From the NCBI GenBank assembly GCA_943735955.1, contig CALSEQ010000035.1, positions 1 through 64,000 of the forward strand: 64,000 nt of DNA, in the 5' to 3' direction. The notes beneath the pieces are model-generated. The model had not been told where the DNA came from, searched no databases, and saw only the letters and a program-made list of their open reading frames with translations. Origin of the DNA: Piscicola geometra. Taxonomy: Eukaryota; Annelida; Clitellata; Hirudinida; Piscicolidae. This document shows, piece after piece, positions 39,351 to 57,100 of the stretch. The first letter of the stretch is position 1. The number at the start of each line of letters is the position of its first letter. A program made the translations under genes and the position numbers.

Positions 39351-42300
39351 GAGATGAACACGAGATGAACACGAGATGAACACGAGATGAACACGAGATG
39401 AACACGAGATGAACACGAGATGAACACGAGATGAACACGAGATGAACACGAGATGAACACGAGATGAACACGAGATGAACACGAGATGAACACGAGATGA
39501 ACACGAGATGAACACGAGATGAACACGAGATGAACACGAGATGAACACGAAATGAACACGAGATGAACACGAGATGAACACGAGATGAACACGAGATGAA
39601 CACGAGATGAACACGAAATGAACACGAGATGAACACGAGATGAACACGAGATGAACACGAGATGAACACGAGATGAACACGAGATGAACACGAGATGAAC
39701 ACGAGATGAACACGAGATGAACACGAGATGAACACGAGATGAACACGAGATGAACACGAGATGAACACGAGATGAACACGAGATGAACACGAGATGAACA
39801 CGAGATGAACACGAGATGAACACGAGATGAACACGAGATGAACACGAGATGAACACGAGATGAACACGAGATGAACACGAGATGAACACGAGATGAACAC
39901 GAGATGAACACGAGATGAACACGAGATGAACACGAGATGAACACGAGATGAACACGAGATGAACACGAGATGAACACGAGATGAACACGAGATGAACACG
40001 AGATGAACACGAGATGAACACGAGATGAACACGAGATGAACACGAGATGAACACGAGATGAACACGAGATGAACACGAGATGAACACGAGATGAACACGA
40101 GATGAACACGAGATGAACACGAGATGAACACGAGATGAACACGAGATGAACACGAGATGAACACGAGATGAACACGAGATGAACACGAGATGAACACGAG
40201 ATGAACACGAGATGAACACGAGATGAACACGAGATGAACACGAGATGAACACGAGATGAACACGAGATGAACACGAGATGAACACGAGATGAACACGAGA
40301 TGAACACGAGATGAACACGAGATGAACACGAGATGAACACGAGATGAACACGAGATGAACACGAGATGAACACGAGATGAACACGAGATGAACACGAGAT
40401 GAACACGAGATGAACACGAGATGAACACGAGATGAACACGAGATGAACACGAGATGAACACGAGATGAACACGAGATGAACACGAGATGAACACGAGATG
40501 AACACGAGATGAACACGAGATGAACACGAGATGAACACGAGATGAACACGAGATGAACACGAGATGAACACGAGATGAACACGAGATGAACACGAGATGA
40601 ACACGAGATGAACACGAGATGAACACGAGATGAACACGAGATGAACACGAGATGAACACGAGATGAACACGAGATGAACACGAGATGAACACGAGATGAA
40701 CACGAGATGAACACGAGATGAACACGAGATGAACACGAGATGAACACGAGATGAACACGAGATGAACACGAGATGAACACGAGATGAACACGAGATGAAC
40801 ACGAGATGAACACGAGATGAACACGAGATGAACACGAGATGAACACGAGATGAACACGAGATGAACACGAGATGAACACGAGATGAACACGAGATGAACA
40901 CGAGATGAACACGAGATGAACACGAGATGAACACGAGATGAACACGAGATGAACACGAGATGAACACGAGATGAACACGAGATGAACACGAGATGAACAC
41001 GAGATGAACACGAGATGAACACGAGATGAACACGAGATGAACACGAGATGAACACGAGATGAACACGAGATGAACACGAGATGAACACGAGATGAACACG
41101 AGATGAACACGAGATGAACACGAGATGAACACGAGATGAACACGAGATGAACACGAGATGAACACGAGATGAACACGAGATGAACACGAGATGAACACGA
41201 GATGAACACGAGATGAACACGAGATGAACACGAGATGAACACGAGATGAACACGAGATGAACACGAGATGAACACGAGATGAACACGAGATGAACACGAG
41301 ATGAACACGAGATGAACACGAGATGAACACGAGATGAACACGAGATGAACACGAGATGAACACGAGATGAACACGAGATGAACACGAGATGAACACGAGA
41401 TGAACACGAGATGAACACGAGATGAACACGAGATGAACACGAGATGAACACGAGATGAACACGAGATGAACACGAGATGAACACGAGATGAACACGAGAT
41501 GAACACGAGATGAACACGAGATGAACACGAGATGAACACGAGATGAACACGAGATGAACACGAGATGAACACGAGATGAACACGAGATGAACACGAGATG
41601 AACACGAGATGAACACGAGATGAACACGAGATGAACACGAGATGAACACGAGATGAACACGAGATGAACACGAGATGAACACGAGATGAACACGAGATGA
41701 ACACGAGATGAACACGAGATGAACACGAGATGAACACGAGATGAACACGAGATGAACACGAGATGAACACGAGATGAACACGAGATGAACACGAGATGAA
41801 CACGAGATGAACACGAGATGAACACGAGATGAACACGAGATGAACACGAGATGAACACGAGATGAACACGAGATGAACACGAGATGAACACGAGATGAAC
41901 ACGAGATGAACACGAGATGAACACGAGATGAACACGAGATGAACACGAGATGAACACGAGATGAACACGAGATGAACACGAGATGAACACGAGATGAACA
42001 CGAGATGAACACGAGATGAACACGAGATGAACACGAGATGAACACGAGATGAACACGAGATGAACACGAGATGAACACGAGATGAACACGAGATGAACAC
42101 GAGATGAACACGAGATGAACACGAGATGAACACGAGATGAACACGAGATGAACACGAGATGAACACGAGATGAACACGAGATGAACACGAGATGAACACG
42201 AGATGAACACGAGATGAACACGAGATGAACACGAGATGAACACGAGATGAACACGAGATGAACACGAGATGAACACGAGATGAACACGAGATGAACACGA

Positions 42301-45300
42301 GATGAACACGAGATGAACACGAGATGAACACGAGATGAACACGAGATGAACACGAGATGAACACGAGATGAACACGAGATGAACACGAGATGAACACGAG
42401 ATGAACACGAGATGAACACGAGATGAACACGAGATGAACACGAGATGAACACGAGATGAACACGAGATGAACACGAGATGAACACGAGATGAACACGAGA
42501 TGAACACGAGATGAACACGAGATGAACACGAGATGAACACGAGATGAACACGAGATGAACACGAGATGAACACGAGATGAACACGAGATGAACACGAGAT
42601 GAACACGAGATGAACACGAGATGAACACGAGATGAACACGAGATGAACACGAGATGAACACGAGATGAACACGAGATGAACACGAGATGAACACGAGATG
42701 AACACGAGATGAACACGAGATGAACACGAGATGAACACGAGATGAACACGAGATGAACACGAGATGAACACGAGATGAACACGAGATGAACACGAGATGA
42801 ACACGAGATGAACACGAGATGAACACGAGATGAACACGAGATGAACACGAGATGAACACGAGATGAACACGAGATGAACACGAGATGAACACGAGATGAA
42901 CACGAGATGAACACGAGATGAACACGAGATGAACACGAGATGAACACGAGATGAACACGAGATGAACACGAGATGAACACGAGATGAACACGAGATGAAC
43001 ACGAGATGAACACGAGATGAACACGAGATGAACACGAGATGAACACGAGATGAACACGAGATGAACACGAGATGAACACGAGATGAACACGAGATGAACA
43101 CGAGATGAACACGAGATGAACACGAGATGAACACGAGATGAACACGAGATGAACACGAGATGAACACGAGATGAACACGAGATGAACACGAGATGAACAC
43201 GAGATGAACACGAGATGAACACGAGATGAACACGAGATGAACACGAGATGAACACGAGATGAACACGAGATGAACACGAGATGAACACGAGATGAACACG
43301 AGATGAACACGAGATGAACACGAGATGAACACGAGATGAACACGAGATGAACACGAGATGAACACGAGATGAACACGAGATGAACACGAGATGAACACGA
43401 GATGAACACGAGATGAACACGAGATGAACACGAGATGAACACGAGATGAACACGAGATGAACACGAGATGAACACGAGATGAACACGAGATGAACACGAG
43501 ATGAACACGAGATGAACACGAGATGAACACGAGATGAACACGAGATGAACACGAGATGAACACGAGATGAACACGAGATGAACACGAGATGAACACGAGA
43601 TGAACACGAGATGAACACGAGATGAACACGAGATGAACACGAGATGAACACGAGATGAACACGAGATGAACACGAGATGAACACGAGATGAACACGAGAT
43701 GAACACGAGATGAACACGAGATGAACACGAGATGAACACGAGATGAACACGAGATGAACACGAGATGAACACGAGATGAACACGAGATGAACACGAGATG
43801 AACACGAGATGAACACGAGATGAACACGAGATGAACACGAGATGAACACGAGATGAACACGAGATGAACACGAGATGAACACGAGATGAACACGAGATGA
43901 ACACGAGATGAACACGAGATGAACACGAGATGAACACGAGATGAACACGAGATGAACACGAGATGAACACGAGATGAACACGAGATGAACACGAGATGAA
44001 CACGAGATGAACACGAGATGAACACGAGATGAACACGAGATGAACACGAGATGAACACGAGATGAACACGAGATGAACACGAGATGAACACGAGATGAAC
44101 ACGAGATGAACACGAGATGAACACGAGATGAACACGAGATGAACACGAGATGAACACGAGATGAACACGAGATGAACACGAGATGAACACGAGATGAACA
44201 CGAGATGAACACGAGATGAACACGAGATGAACACGAGATGAACACGAGATGAACACGAGATGAACACGAGATGAACACGAGATGAACACGAGATGAACAC
44301 GAGATGAACACGAGATGAACACGAGATGAACACGAGATGAACACGAGATGAACACGAGATGAACACGAGATGAACACGAGATGAACACGAGATGAACACG
44401 AGATGAACACGAGATGAACACGAGATGAACACGAGATGAACACGAGATGAACACGAGATGAACACGAGATGAACACGAGATGAACACGAGATGAACACGA
44501 GATGAACACGAGATGAACACGAGATGAACACGAGATGAACACGAGATGAACACGAGATGAACACGAGATGAACACGAGATGAACACGAGATGAACACGAG
44601 ATGAACACGAGATGAACACGAGATGAACACGAGATGAACACGAGATGAACACGAGATGAACACGAGATGAACACGAGATGAACACGAGATGAACACGAGA
44701 TGAACACGAGATGAACACGAGATGAACACGAGATGAACACGAGATGAACACGAGATGAACACGAGATGAACACGAGATGAACACGAGATGAACACGAGAT
44801 GAACACGAGATGAACACGAGATGAACACGAGATGAACACGAGATGAACACGAGATGAACACGAGATGAACACGAGATGAACACGAGATGAACACGAGATG
44901 AACACGAGATGAACACGAGATGAACACGAGATGAACACGAGATGAACACGAGATGAACACGAGATGAACACGAGATGAACACGAGATGAACACGAGATGA
45001 ACACGAGATGAACACGAGATGAACACGAGATGAACACGAGATGAACACGAGATGAACACGAGATGAACACGAGATGAACACGAGATGAACACGAGATGAA
45101 CACGAGATGAACACGAGATGAACACGAGATGAACACGAGATGAACACGAGATGAACACGAGATGAACACGAGATGAACACGAGATGAACACGAGATGAAC
45201 ACGAGATGAACACGAGATGAACACGAGATGAACACGAGATGAACACGAGATGAACACGAGATGAACACGAGATGAACACGAGATGAACACGAGATGAACA

Positions 45301-48300
45301 CGAGATGAACACGAGATGAACACGAGATGAACACGAGATGAACACGAGATGAACACGAGATGAACACGAGATGAACACGAGATGAACACGAGATGAACAC
45401 GAGATGAACACGAGATGAACACGAGATGAACACGAGATGAACACGAGATGAACACGAGATGAACACGAGATGAACACGAGATGAACACGAGATGAACACG
45501 AGATGAACACGAGATGAACACGAGATGAACACGAGATGAACACGAGATGAACACGAGATGAACACGAGATGAACACGAGATGAACACGAGATGAACACGA
45601 GATGAACACGAGATGAACACGAGATGAACACGAGATGAACACGAGATGAACACGAGATGAACACGAGATGAACACGAGATGAACACGAGATGAACACGAG
45701 ATGAACACGAGATGAACACGAGATGAACACGAGATGAACACGAGATGAACACGAGATGAACACGAGATGAACACGAGATGAACACGAGATGAACACGAGA
45801 TGAACACGAGATGAACACGAGATGAACACGAGATGAACACGAGATGAACACGAGATGAACACGAGATGAACACGAGATGAACACGAGATGAACACGAGAT
45901 GAACACGAGATGAACACGAGATGAACACGAGATGAACACGAGATGAACACGAGATGAACACGAGATGAACACGAGATGAACACGAGATGAACACGAGATG
46001 AACACGAGATGAACACGAGATGAACACGAGATGAACACGAGATGAACACGAGATGAACACGAGATGAACACGAGATGAACACGAGATGAACACGAGATGA
46101 ACACGAGATGAACACGAGATGAACACGAGATGAACACGAGATGAACACGAGATGAACACGAGATGAACACGAGATGAACACGAGATGAACACGAGATGAA
46201 CACGAGATGAACACGAGATGAACACGAGATGAACACGAGATGAACACGAGATGAACACGAGATGAACACGAGATGAACACGAGATGAACACGAGATGAAC
46301 ACGAGATGAACACGAGATGAACACGAGATGAACACGAGATGAACACGAGATGAACACGAGATGAACACGAGATGAACACGAGATGAACACGAGATGAACA
46401 CGAGATGAACACGAGATGAACACGAGATGAACACGAGATGAACACGAGATGAACACGAGATGAACACGAGATGAACACGAGATGAACACGAGATGAACAC
46501 GAGATGAACACGAGATGAACACGAGATGAACACGAGATGAACACGAGATGAACACGAGATGAACACGAGATGAACACGAGATGAACACGAGATGAACACG
46601 AGATGAACACGAGATGAACACGAGATGAACACGAGATGAACACGAGATGAACACGAGATGAACACGAGATGAACACGAGATGAACACGAGATGAACACGA
46701 GATGAACACGAGATGAACACGAGATGAACACGAGATGAACACGAGATGAACACGAGATGAACACGAGATGAACACGAGATGAACACGAGATGAACACGAG
46801 ATGAACACGAGATGAACACGAGATGAACACGAGATGAACACGAGATGAACACGAGATGAACACGAGATGAACACGAGATGAACACGAGATGAACACGAGA
46901 TGAACACGAGATGAACACGAGATGAACACGAGATGAACACGAGATGAACACGAGATGAACACGAGATGAACACGAGATGAACACGAGATGAACACGAGAT
47001 GAACACGAGATGAACACGAGATGAACACGAGATGAACACGAGATGAACACGAGATGAACACGAGATGAACACGAGATGAACACGAGATGAACACGAGATG
47101 AACACGAGATGAACACGAGATGAACACGAGATGAACACGAGATGAACACGAGATGAACACGAGATGAACACGAGATGAACACGAGATGAACACGAGATGA
47201 ACACGAGATGAACACGAGATGAACACGAGATGAACACGAGATGAACACGAGATGAACACGAGATGAACACGAGATGAACACGAGATGAACACGAGATGAA
47301 CACGAGATGAACACGAGATGAACACGAGATGAACACGAGATGAACACGAGATGAACACGAGATGAACACGAGATGAACACGAGATGAACACGAGATGAAC
47401 ACGAGATGAACACGAGATGAACACGAGATGAACACGAGATGAACACGAGATGAACACGAGATGAACACGAGATGAACACGAGATGAACACGAGATGAACA
47501 CGAGATGAACACGAGATGAACACGAGATGAACACGAGATGAACACGAGATGAACACGAGATGAACACGAGATGAACACGAGATGAACACGAGATGAACAC
47601 GAGATGAACACGAGATGAACACGAGATGAACACGAGATGAACACGAGATGAACACGAGATGAACACGAGATGAACACGAGATGAACACGAGATGAACACG
47701 AGATGAACACGAGATGAACACGAGATGAACACGAGATGAACACGAGATGAACACGAGATGAACACGAGATGAACACGAGATGAACACGAGATGAACACGA
47801 GATGAACACGAGATGAACACGAGATGAACACGAGATGAACACGAGATGAACACGAGATGAACACGAGATGAACACGAGATGAACACGAGATGAACACGAG
47901 ATGAACACGAGATGAACACGAGATGAACACGAGATGAACACGAGATGAACACGAGATGAACACGAGATGAACACGAGATGAACACGAGATGAACACGAGA
48001 TGAACACGAGATGAACACGAGATGAACACGAGATGAACACGAGATGAACACGAGATGAACACGAGATGAACACGAGATGAACACGAGATGAACACGAGAT
48101 GAACACGAGATGAACACGAGATGAACACGAGATGAACACGAGATGAACACGAGATGAACACGAGATGAACACGAGATGAACACGAGATGAACACGAGATG
48201 AACACGAGATGAACACGAGATGAACACGAGATGAACACGAGATGAACACGAGATGAACACGAGATGAACACGAGATGAACACGAGATGAACACGAGATGA

Positions 48301-50291
48301 ACACGAGATGAACACGAGATGAACACGAGATGAACACGAGATGAACACGAGATGAACACGAGATGAACACGAGATGAACACGAGATGAACACGAGATGAA
48401 CACGAGATGAACACGAGATGAACACGAGATGAACACGAGATGAACACGATAACACGAGATGAACACGAGATGAACACGAGATGAACACGAGATGAACACG
48501 AGATGAACACGAGATGAACACGAGATGAACACGAGATGAACACGAGATGAACACGAGATGAACACGAGATGAACACGAGATGAACACGAGATGAACACGA
48601 GATGAACACGAGATGAACACGAGATGAACACGAGATGAACACGAGATGAACACGAGATGAACACGAGATGAACACGAGATGAACACGAGATGAACACGAG
48701 ATGAACACGAGATGAACACGAGATGAACACGAGATGAACACGAGATGAACACGAGATGAACACGAGATGAACACGAGATGAACACGAGATGAACACGAGA
48801 TGAACACGAGATGAACACGAGATGAACACGAGATGAACACGAGATGAACACGAGATGAACACGAGATGAACACGAGATGAACACGAGATGAACACGAGAT
48901 GAACACGAGATGAACACGAGATGAACACGAGATGAACACGAGATGAACACGAGATGAACACGAGATGAACACGAGATGAACACGAGATGAACACGAGATG
49001 AACACGAGATGAACACGAGATGAACACGAGATGAACACGAGATGAACACGAGATGAACACGAGATGAACACGAGATGAACACGAGATGAACACGAGATGA
49101 ACACGAGATGAACACGAGATGAACACGAGATGAACACGAGATGAACACGAGATGAACACGAGATGAACACGAGATGAACACGAGATGAACACGAGATGAA
49201 CACGAGATGAACACGAGATGAACACGAGATGAACACGAGATGAACACGAGATGAACACGAGATGAACACGAGATGAACACGAGATGAACACGAGATGAAC
49301 ACGAGATGAACACGAGATGAACACGAGATGAACACGAGATGAACACGAGATGAACACGAGATGAACACGAGATGAACACGAGATGAACACGAGATGAACA
49401 CGAGATGAACACGAGATGAACACGAGATGAACACGAGATGAACACGAGATGAACACGAGATGAACACGAGATGAACACGAGATGAACACGAGATGAACAC
49501 GAGATGAACACGAGATGAACACGAGATGAACACGAGATGAACACGAGATGAACACGAGATGAACACGAGATGAACACGAGATGAACACGAGATGAACACG
49601 AGATGAACACGAGATGAACACGAGATGAACACGAGATGAACACGAGATGAACACGAGATGAACACGAGATGAACACGAGATGAACACGAGATGAACACGA
49701 GATGAACACGAGATGAACACGAGATGAACACGAGATGAACACGAGATGAACACGAGATGAACACGAGATGAACACGAGATGAACACGAGATGAACACGAG
49801 ATGAACACGAGATGAACACGAGATGAACACGAGATGAACACGAGATGAACACGAGATGAACACGAGATGAACACGAGATGAACACGAGATGAACACGAGA
49901 TGAACACGAGATGAACACGAGATGAACACGAGATGAACACGAGATGAACACGAGATGAACACGAGATGAACACGAGATGAACACGAGATGAACACGAGAT
50001 GAACACGAGATGAACACGAGATGAACACGAGATGAACACGAGATGAACACGAGATGAACACGAGATGAACACGAGATGAACACGAGATGAACACGAGATG
50101 AACACGAGATGAACACGAGATGAACACGAGATGAACACGAGATGACACGAGATGAACACGAGATGAACACGAGATGAACACGAGATGAACACGAGATGAA
50201 CACGAGATGAACACGAAATGAACACGAGATGAACACGAGATGAACACGAGATGAACACGAGATGAACACGAGATGAACACGAGATGAACAT
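39351..50291. repeat. 11-bp minisatellite array A7 (about 995 units, 10.9 kb)
   Basis: Follows the second 647-bp unit. GAAAT units lie 18 and 24 units from the left end (39549, 39615). Then comes a stretch of more than 800 units with no change, an 8-bp unit GATAACAC at 48448-48455 (3 bases lost), 153 perfect units, a 10-bp unit at 50139-50148, and a GAAAT unit at 50215 seven units from the right end. It ends with the standard GAACAT unit. Unit phase was checked by position arithmetic across the array. Confidence 0.98.
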
Positions 50292-50293
50292 GA

Positions 50294-51053
50294 GAATGTT
50301 AAAAACTTTAAAAAGAATGTTAAAAACTTTAAAAAGAATGTTAAAAACTTTGAAAAGAATGTTAAAAACTTTGAAAAGAATGTTAAAAACTTTAAAAAGA
50401 ATGTTAAAAACTTTGAAAAGAATGTTAAAAACATTAAAAAGAATGTTGAAAACTTTGAAAAGAATGTTAAAAACTTTAAAAAGAATGTTAAAAACTTTAA
50501 AAAGAATGTTAAAAACTTTAAAAAGAATGTTAAAAACTTTAAAAAGAATGTTAAAAACTTTAAAAAGAATGTTAAAAACTTTGAAAAGAATGTTAAAAAC
50601 TTTAGAAAGAATGTTAAAACTTTGAAAAGAATGTTAAAAACATTAAAAAGAATGTTGAAAACTTTGAAAAGAATGTTAAAAACTTCAAAAAGAATGTTAA
50701 AAATTTTAAAAAGAATGTTAAAAACTTTGAAAAGAATGTTAAAAACTTTAAAAAGAATGTTAAAAACTTTGAAAAGAATGTTAAAAACATTTAAAAAAAT
50801 GTTGAAAACTTTGAAAAGAATGTTAAAAACTTTAAAAAGAATGTTAAAAACTTTAAAAAGAATGTTAAAAACTTTAAAAAGAATGTTAAAAACTTCAAAA
50901 AGAATGTTAAAAACTTTAAAAAGACTGTTAAAAACTTTAAAAAGAATGTTAAAAACTTTAAAAAGAATGTTAAAAACTTTAAAAAGAATGTTAAAAACTT
51001 TAAAAAGAATGGTAAAAACTTTGAAAAAAATGTTAAAAACATTAACAATAATG
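50294..51053. repeat. 21-bp AT-rich array B7, lacking the first five units
   Basis: 760 bp. With the relic, the module is 811 bp against 916 bp in the standard form, exactly 5 x 21 bp less, and the unit order matches from the sixth unit on. Private differences include AAATTTTAAAAAG near 50700 and a TTTGAAAAG unit near 50580. Unlike the shortened array at 8803, the left boundary is the standard GAACAT-GA-GAATG join, so the loss was within the 21-mers. Confidence 0.95.
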
Positions 51054-51104
51054 GAAAATTTCCGGCGAGGGAAACAGAGAAAGCAGCCGTCTAGGCTATC
51101 AACA
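51054..51104. repeat. 51-bp relic of the 647-bp unit
   Basis: Same 51 bases and same breakpoints as the relics in the left half of the window, although two complete 647-bp units lie between. The deletion form therefore flanks the full form on both sides. Confidence 0.93.
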
Positions 51105-54100
51105 GAGATGAACACGAGATGAACACGAGATGAACACGAGATGAACACGAGATGAACACGAGATGAACACGAGATGAACACGAGATGAACACGAGATGAA
51201 CACGAGATGAACACGAGATGAACACGAGATGAACACGAGATGAACACGAGATGAACACGAGATGAACACGAGATGAACACGAGATGAACACGAGATGAAC
51301 ACGAGATGAACACGAGATGAACACGAGATGAACACGAGATGAACACGAGATGAACACGAGATGAACACGAGATGAACACGAGATGAACACGAGATGAACA
51401 CGAGATGAACACGAGATGAACACGAGATGAACACGAGATGAACACGAGATGAACACGAGATGAACACGAGATGAACACGAGATGAACACGAGATGAACAC
51501 GAGATGAACACGAGATGAACACGAGATGAACACGAGATGAACACGAGATGAACACGAGATGAACACGAGATGAACACGAGATGAACACGAGATGAACACG
51601 AGATGAACACGAGATGAACACGAGATGAACACGAGATGAACACGAGATGAACACGAGATGAACACGAGATGAACACGAGATGAACACGAGATGAACACGA
51701 GATGAACACGAGATGAACACGAGATGAACACGAGATGAACACGAGATGAACACGAGATGAACACGAGATGAACACGAGATGAACACGAGATGAACACGAG
51801 ATGAACACGAGATGAACACGAGATGAACACGAGATGAACACGAGATGAACACGAGATGAACACGAGATGAACACGAGATGAACACGAGATGAACACGAGA
51901 TGAACACGAGATGAACACGAGATGAACACGAGATGAACACGAGATGAACACGAGATGAACACGAGATGAACACGAGATGAACACGAGATGAACACGAGAT
52001 GAACACGAGATGAACACGAGATGAACACGAGATGAACACGAGATGAACACGAGATGAACACGAGATGAACACGAGATGAACACGAGATGAACACGAGATG
52101 AACACGAGATGAACACGAGATGAACACGAGATGAACACGAGATGAACACGAGATGAACACGAGATGAACACGAGATGAACACGAGATGAACACGAGATGA
52201 ACACGAGATGAACACGAGATGAACACGAGATGAACACGAGATGAACACGAGATGAACACGAGATGAACACGAGATGAACACGAGATGAACACGAGATGAA
52301 CACGAGATGAACACGAGATGAACACGAGATGAACACGAGATGAACACGAGATGAACACGAGATGAACACGAGATGAACACGAGATGAACACGAGATGAAC
52401 ACGAGATGAACACGAGATGAACACGAGATGAACACGAGATGAACACGAGATGAACACGAGATGAACACGAGATGAACACGAGATGAACACGAGATGAACA
52501 CGAGATGAACACGAGATGAACACGAGATGAACACGAGATGAACACGAGATGAACACGAGATGAACACGAGATGAACACGAGATGAACACGAGATGAACAC
52601 GAGATGAACACGAGATGAACACGAGATGAACACGAGATGAACACGAGATGAACACGAGATGAACACGAGATGAACACGAGATGAACACGAGATGAACACG
52701 AGATGAACACGAGATGAACACGAGATGAACACGAGATGAACACGAGATGAACACGAGATGAACACGAGATGAACACGAGATGAACACGAGATGAACACGA
52801 GATGAACACGAGATGAACACGAGATGAACACGAGATGAACACGAGATGAACACGAGATGAACACGAGATGAACACGAGATGAACACGAGATGAACACGAG
52901 ATGAACACGAGATGAACACGAGATGAACACGAGATGAACACGAGATGAACACGAGATGAACACGAGATGAACACGAGATGAACACGAGATGAACACGAGA
53001 TGAACAAACACGAGATGAACACGAGATGAACACGAGATGAACACGAGATGAACACGAGATGAACACGAGATGAACACGAGATGAACACGAGATGAACACG
53101 AGATGAACACGAGATGAACACGAGATGAACACGAGATGAACACGAGATGAACACGAGATGAACACGAGATGAACACGAGATGAACACGAGATGAACACGA
53201 GATGAACACGAGATGAACACGAGATGAACACGAGATGAACACGAGATGAACACGAGATGAACACGAGATGAACACGAGATGAACACGAGATGAACACGAG
53301 ATGAACACGAGATGAACACGAGATGAACACGAGATGAACACGAGATGAACACGAGATGAACACGAGATGAACACGAGATGAACACGAGATGAACACGAGA
53401 TGAACACGAGATGAACACGAGATGAACACGAGATGAACACGAGATGAACACGAGATGAACACGAGATGAACACGAGATGAACACGAGATGAACACGAGAT
53501 GAACACGAGATGAACACGAGATGAACACGAGATGAACACGAGATGAACACGAGATGAACACGAGATGAACACGAGATGAACACGAGATGAACACGAGATG
53601 AACACGAGATGAACACGAGATGAACACGAGATGAACACGAGATGAACACGAGATGAACACGAGATGAACACGAGATGAACACGAGATGAACACGAGATGA
53701 ACACGAGATGAACACGAGATGAACACGAGATGAACACGAGATGAACACGAGATGAACACGAGATGAACACGAGATGAACACGAGATGAACACGAGATGAA
53801 CACGAGATGAACACGAGATGAACACGAGATGAACACGAGATGAACACGAGATGAACACGAGATGAACACGAGATGAACACGAGATGAACACGAGATGAAC
53901 ACGAGATGAACACGAGATGAACACGAGATGAACACGAGATGAACACGAGATGAACACGAGATGAACACGAGATGAACACGAGATGAACACGAGATGAACA
54001 CGAGATGAACACGAGATGAACACGAGATGAACACGAGATGAACACGAGATGAACACGAGATGAACACGAGATGAACACGAGATGAACACGAGATGAACAC

Positions 54101-57100
54101 GAGATGAACACGAGATGAACACGAGATGAACACGAGATGAACACGAGATGAACACGAGATGAACACGAGATGAACACGAGATGAACACGAGATGAACACG
54201 AGATGAACACGAGATGAACACGAGATGAACACGAGATGAACACGAGATGAACACGAGATGAACACGAGATGAACACGAGATGAACACGAGATGAACACGA
54301 GATGAACACGAGATGAACACGAGATGAACACGAGATGAACACGAGATGAACACGAGATGAACACGAGATGAACACGAGATGAACACGAGATGAACACGAG
54401 ATGAACACGAGATGAACACGAGATGAACACGAGATGAACACGAGATGAACACGAGATGAACACGAGATGAACACGAGATGAACACGAGATGAACACGAGA
54501 TGAACACGAGATGAACACGAGATGAACACGAGATGAACACGAGATGAACACGAGATGAACACGAGATGAACACGAGATGAACACGAGATGAACACGAGAT
54601 GAACACGAGATGAACACGAGATGAACACGAGATGAACACGAGATGAACACGAGATGAACACGAGATGAACACGAGATGAACACGAGATGAACACGAGATG
54701 AACACGAGATGAACACGAGATGAACACGAGATGAACACGAGATGAACACGAGATGAACACGAGATGAACACGAGATGAACACGAGATGAACACGAGATGA
54801 ACACGAGATGAACACGAGATGAACACGAGATGAACACGAGATGAACACGAGATGAACACGAGATGAACACGAGATGAACACGAGATGAACACGAGATGAA
54901 CACGAGATGAACACGAGATGAACACGAGATGAACACGAGATGAACACGAGATGAACACGAGATGAACACGAGATGAACACGAGATGAACACGAGATGAAC
55001 ACGAGATGAACACGAGATGAACACGAGATGAACACGAGATGAACACGAGATGAACACGAGATGAACACGAGATGAACACGAGATGAACACGAGATGAACA
55101 CGAGATGAACACGAGATGAACACGAGATGAACACGAGATGAACACGAGATGAACACGAGATGAACACGAGATGAACACGAGATGAACACGAGATGAACAC
55201 GAGATGAACACGAGATGAACACGAGATGAACACGAGATGAACACGAGATGAACACGAGATGAACACGAGATGAACACGAGATGAACACGAGATGAACACG
55301 AGATGAACACGAGATGAACACGAGATGAACACGAGATGAACACGAGATGAACACGAGATGAACACGAGATGAACACGAGATGAACACGAGATGAACACGA
55401 GATGAACACGAGATGAACACGAGATGAACACGAGATGAACACGAGATGAACACGAGATGAACACGAGATGAACACGAGATGAACACGAGATGAACACGAG
55501 ATGAACACGAGATGAACACGAGATGAACACGAGATGAACACGAGATGAACACGAGATGAACACGAGATGAACACGAGATGAACACGAGATGAACACGAGA
55601 TGAACACGAGATGAACACGAGATGAACACGAGATGAACACGAGATGAACACGAGATGAACACGAGATGAACACGAGATGAACACGAGATGAACACGAGAT
55701 GAACACGAGATGAACACGAGATGAACACGAGATGAACACGAGATGAACACGAGATGAACACGAGATGAACACGAGATGAACACGAGATGAACACGAGATG
55801 AACACGAGATGAACACGAGATGAACACGAGATGAACACGAGATGAACACGAGATGAACACGAGATGAACACGAGATGAACACGAGATGAACACGAGATGA
55901 ACACGAGATGAACACGAGATGAACACGAGATGAACACGAGATGAACACGAGATGAACACGAGATGAACACGAGATGAACACGAGATGAACACGAGATGAA
56001 CACGAGATGAACACGAGATGAACACGAGATGAACACGAGATGAACACGAGATGAACACGAGATGAACACGAGATGAACACGAGATGAACACGAGATGAAC
56101 ACGAGATGAACACGAGATGAACACGAGATGAACACGAGATGAACACGAGATGAACACGAGATGAACACGAGATGAACACGAGATGAACACGAGATGAACA
56201 CGAGATGAACACGAGATGAACACGAGATGAACACGAGATGAACACGAGATGAACACGAGATGAACACGAGATGAACACGAGATGAACACGAGATGAACAC
56301 GAGATGAACACGAGATGAACACGAGATGAACACGAGATGAACACGAGATGAACACGAGATGAACACGAGATGAACACGAGATGAACACGAGATGAACACG
56401 AGATGAACACGAGATGAACACGAGATGAACACGAGATGAACACGAGATGAACACGAGATGAACACGAGATGAACACGAGATGAACACGAGATGAACACGA
56501 GATGAACACGAGATGAACACGAGATGAACACGAGATGAACACGAGATGAACACGAGATGAACACGAGATGAACACGAGATGAACACGAGATGAACACGAG
56601 ATGAACACGAGATGAACACGAGATGAACACGAGATGAACACGAGATGAACACGAGATGAACACGAGATGAACACGAGATGAACACGAGATGAACACGAGA
56701 TGAACACGAGATGAACACGAGATGAACACGAGATGAACACGAGATGAACACGAGATGAACACGAGATGAACACGAGATGAACACGAGATGAACACGAGAT
56801 GAACACGAGATGAACACGAGATGAACACGAGATGAACACGAGATGAACACGAGATGAACACGAGATGAACACGAGATGAACACGAGATGAACACGAGATG
56901 AACACGAGATGAACACGAGATGAACACGAGATGAACACGAGATGAACACGAGATGAACACGAGATGAACACGAGATGAACACGAGATGAACACGAGATGA
57001 ACACGAGATGAACACGAGATGAACACGAGATGAACACGAGATGAACACGAGATGAACACGAGATGAACACGAGATGAACACGAGATGAACACGAGATGAA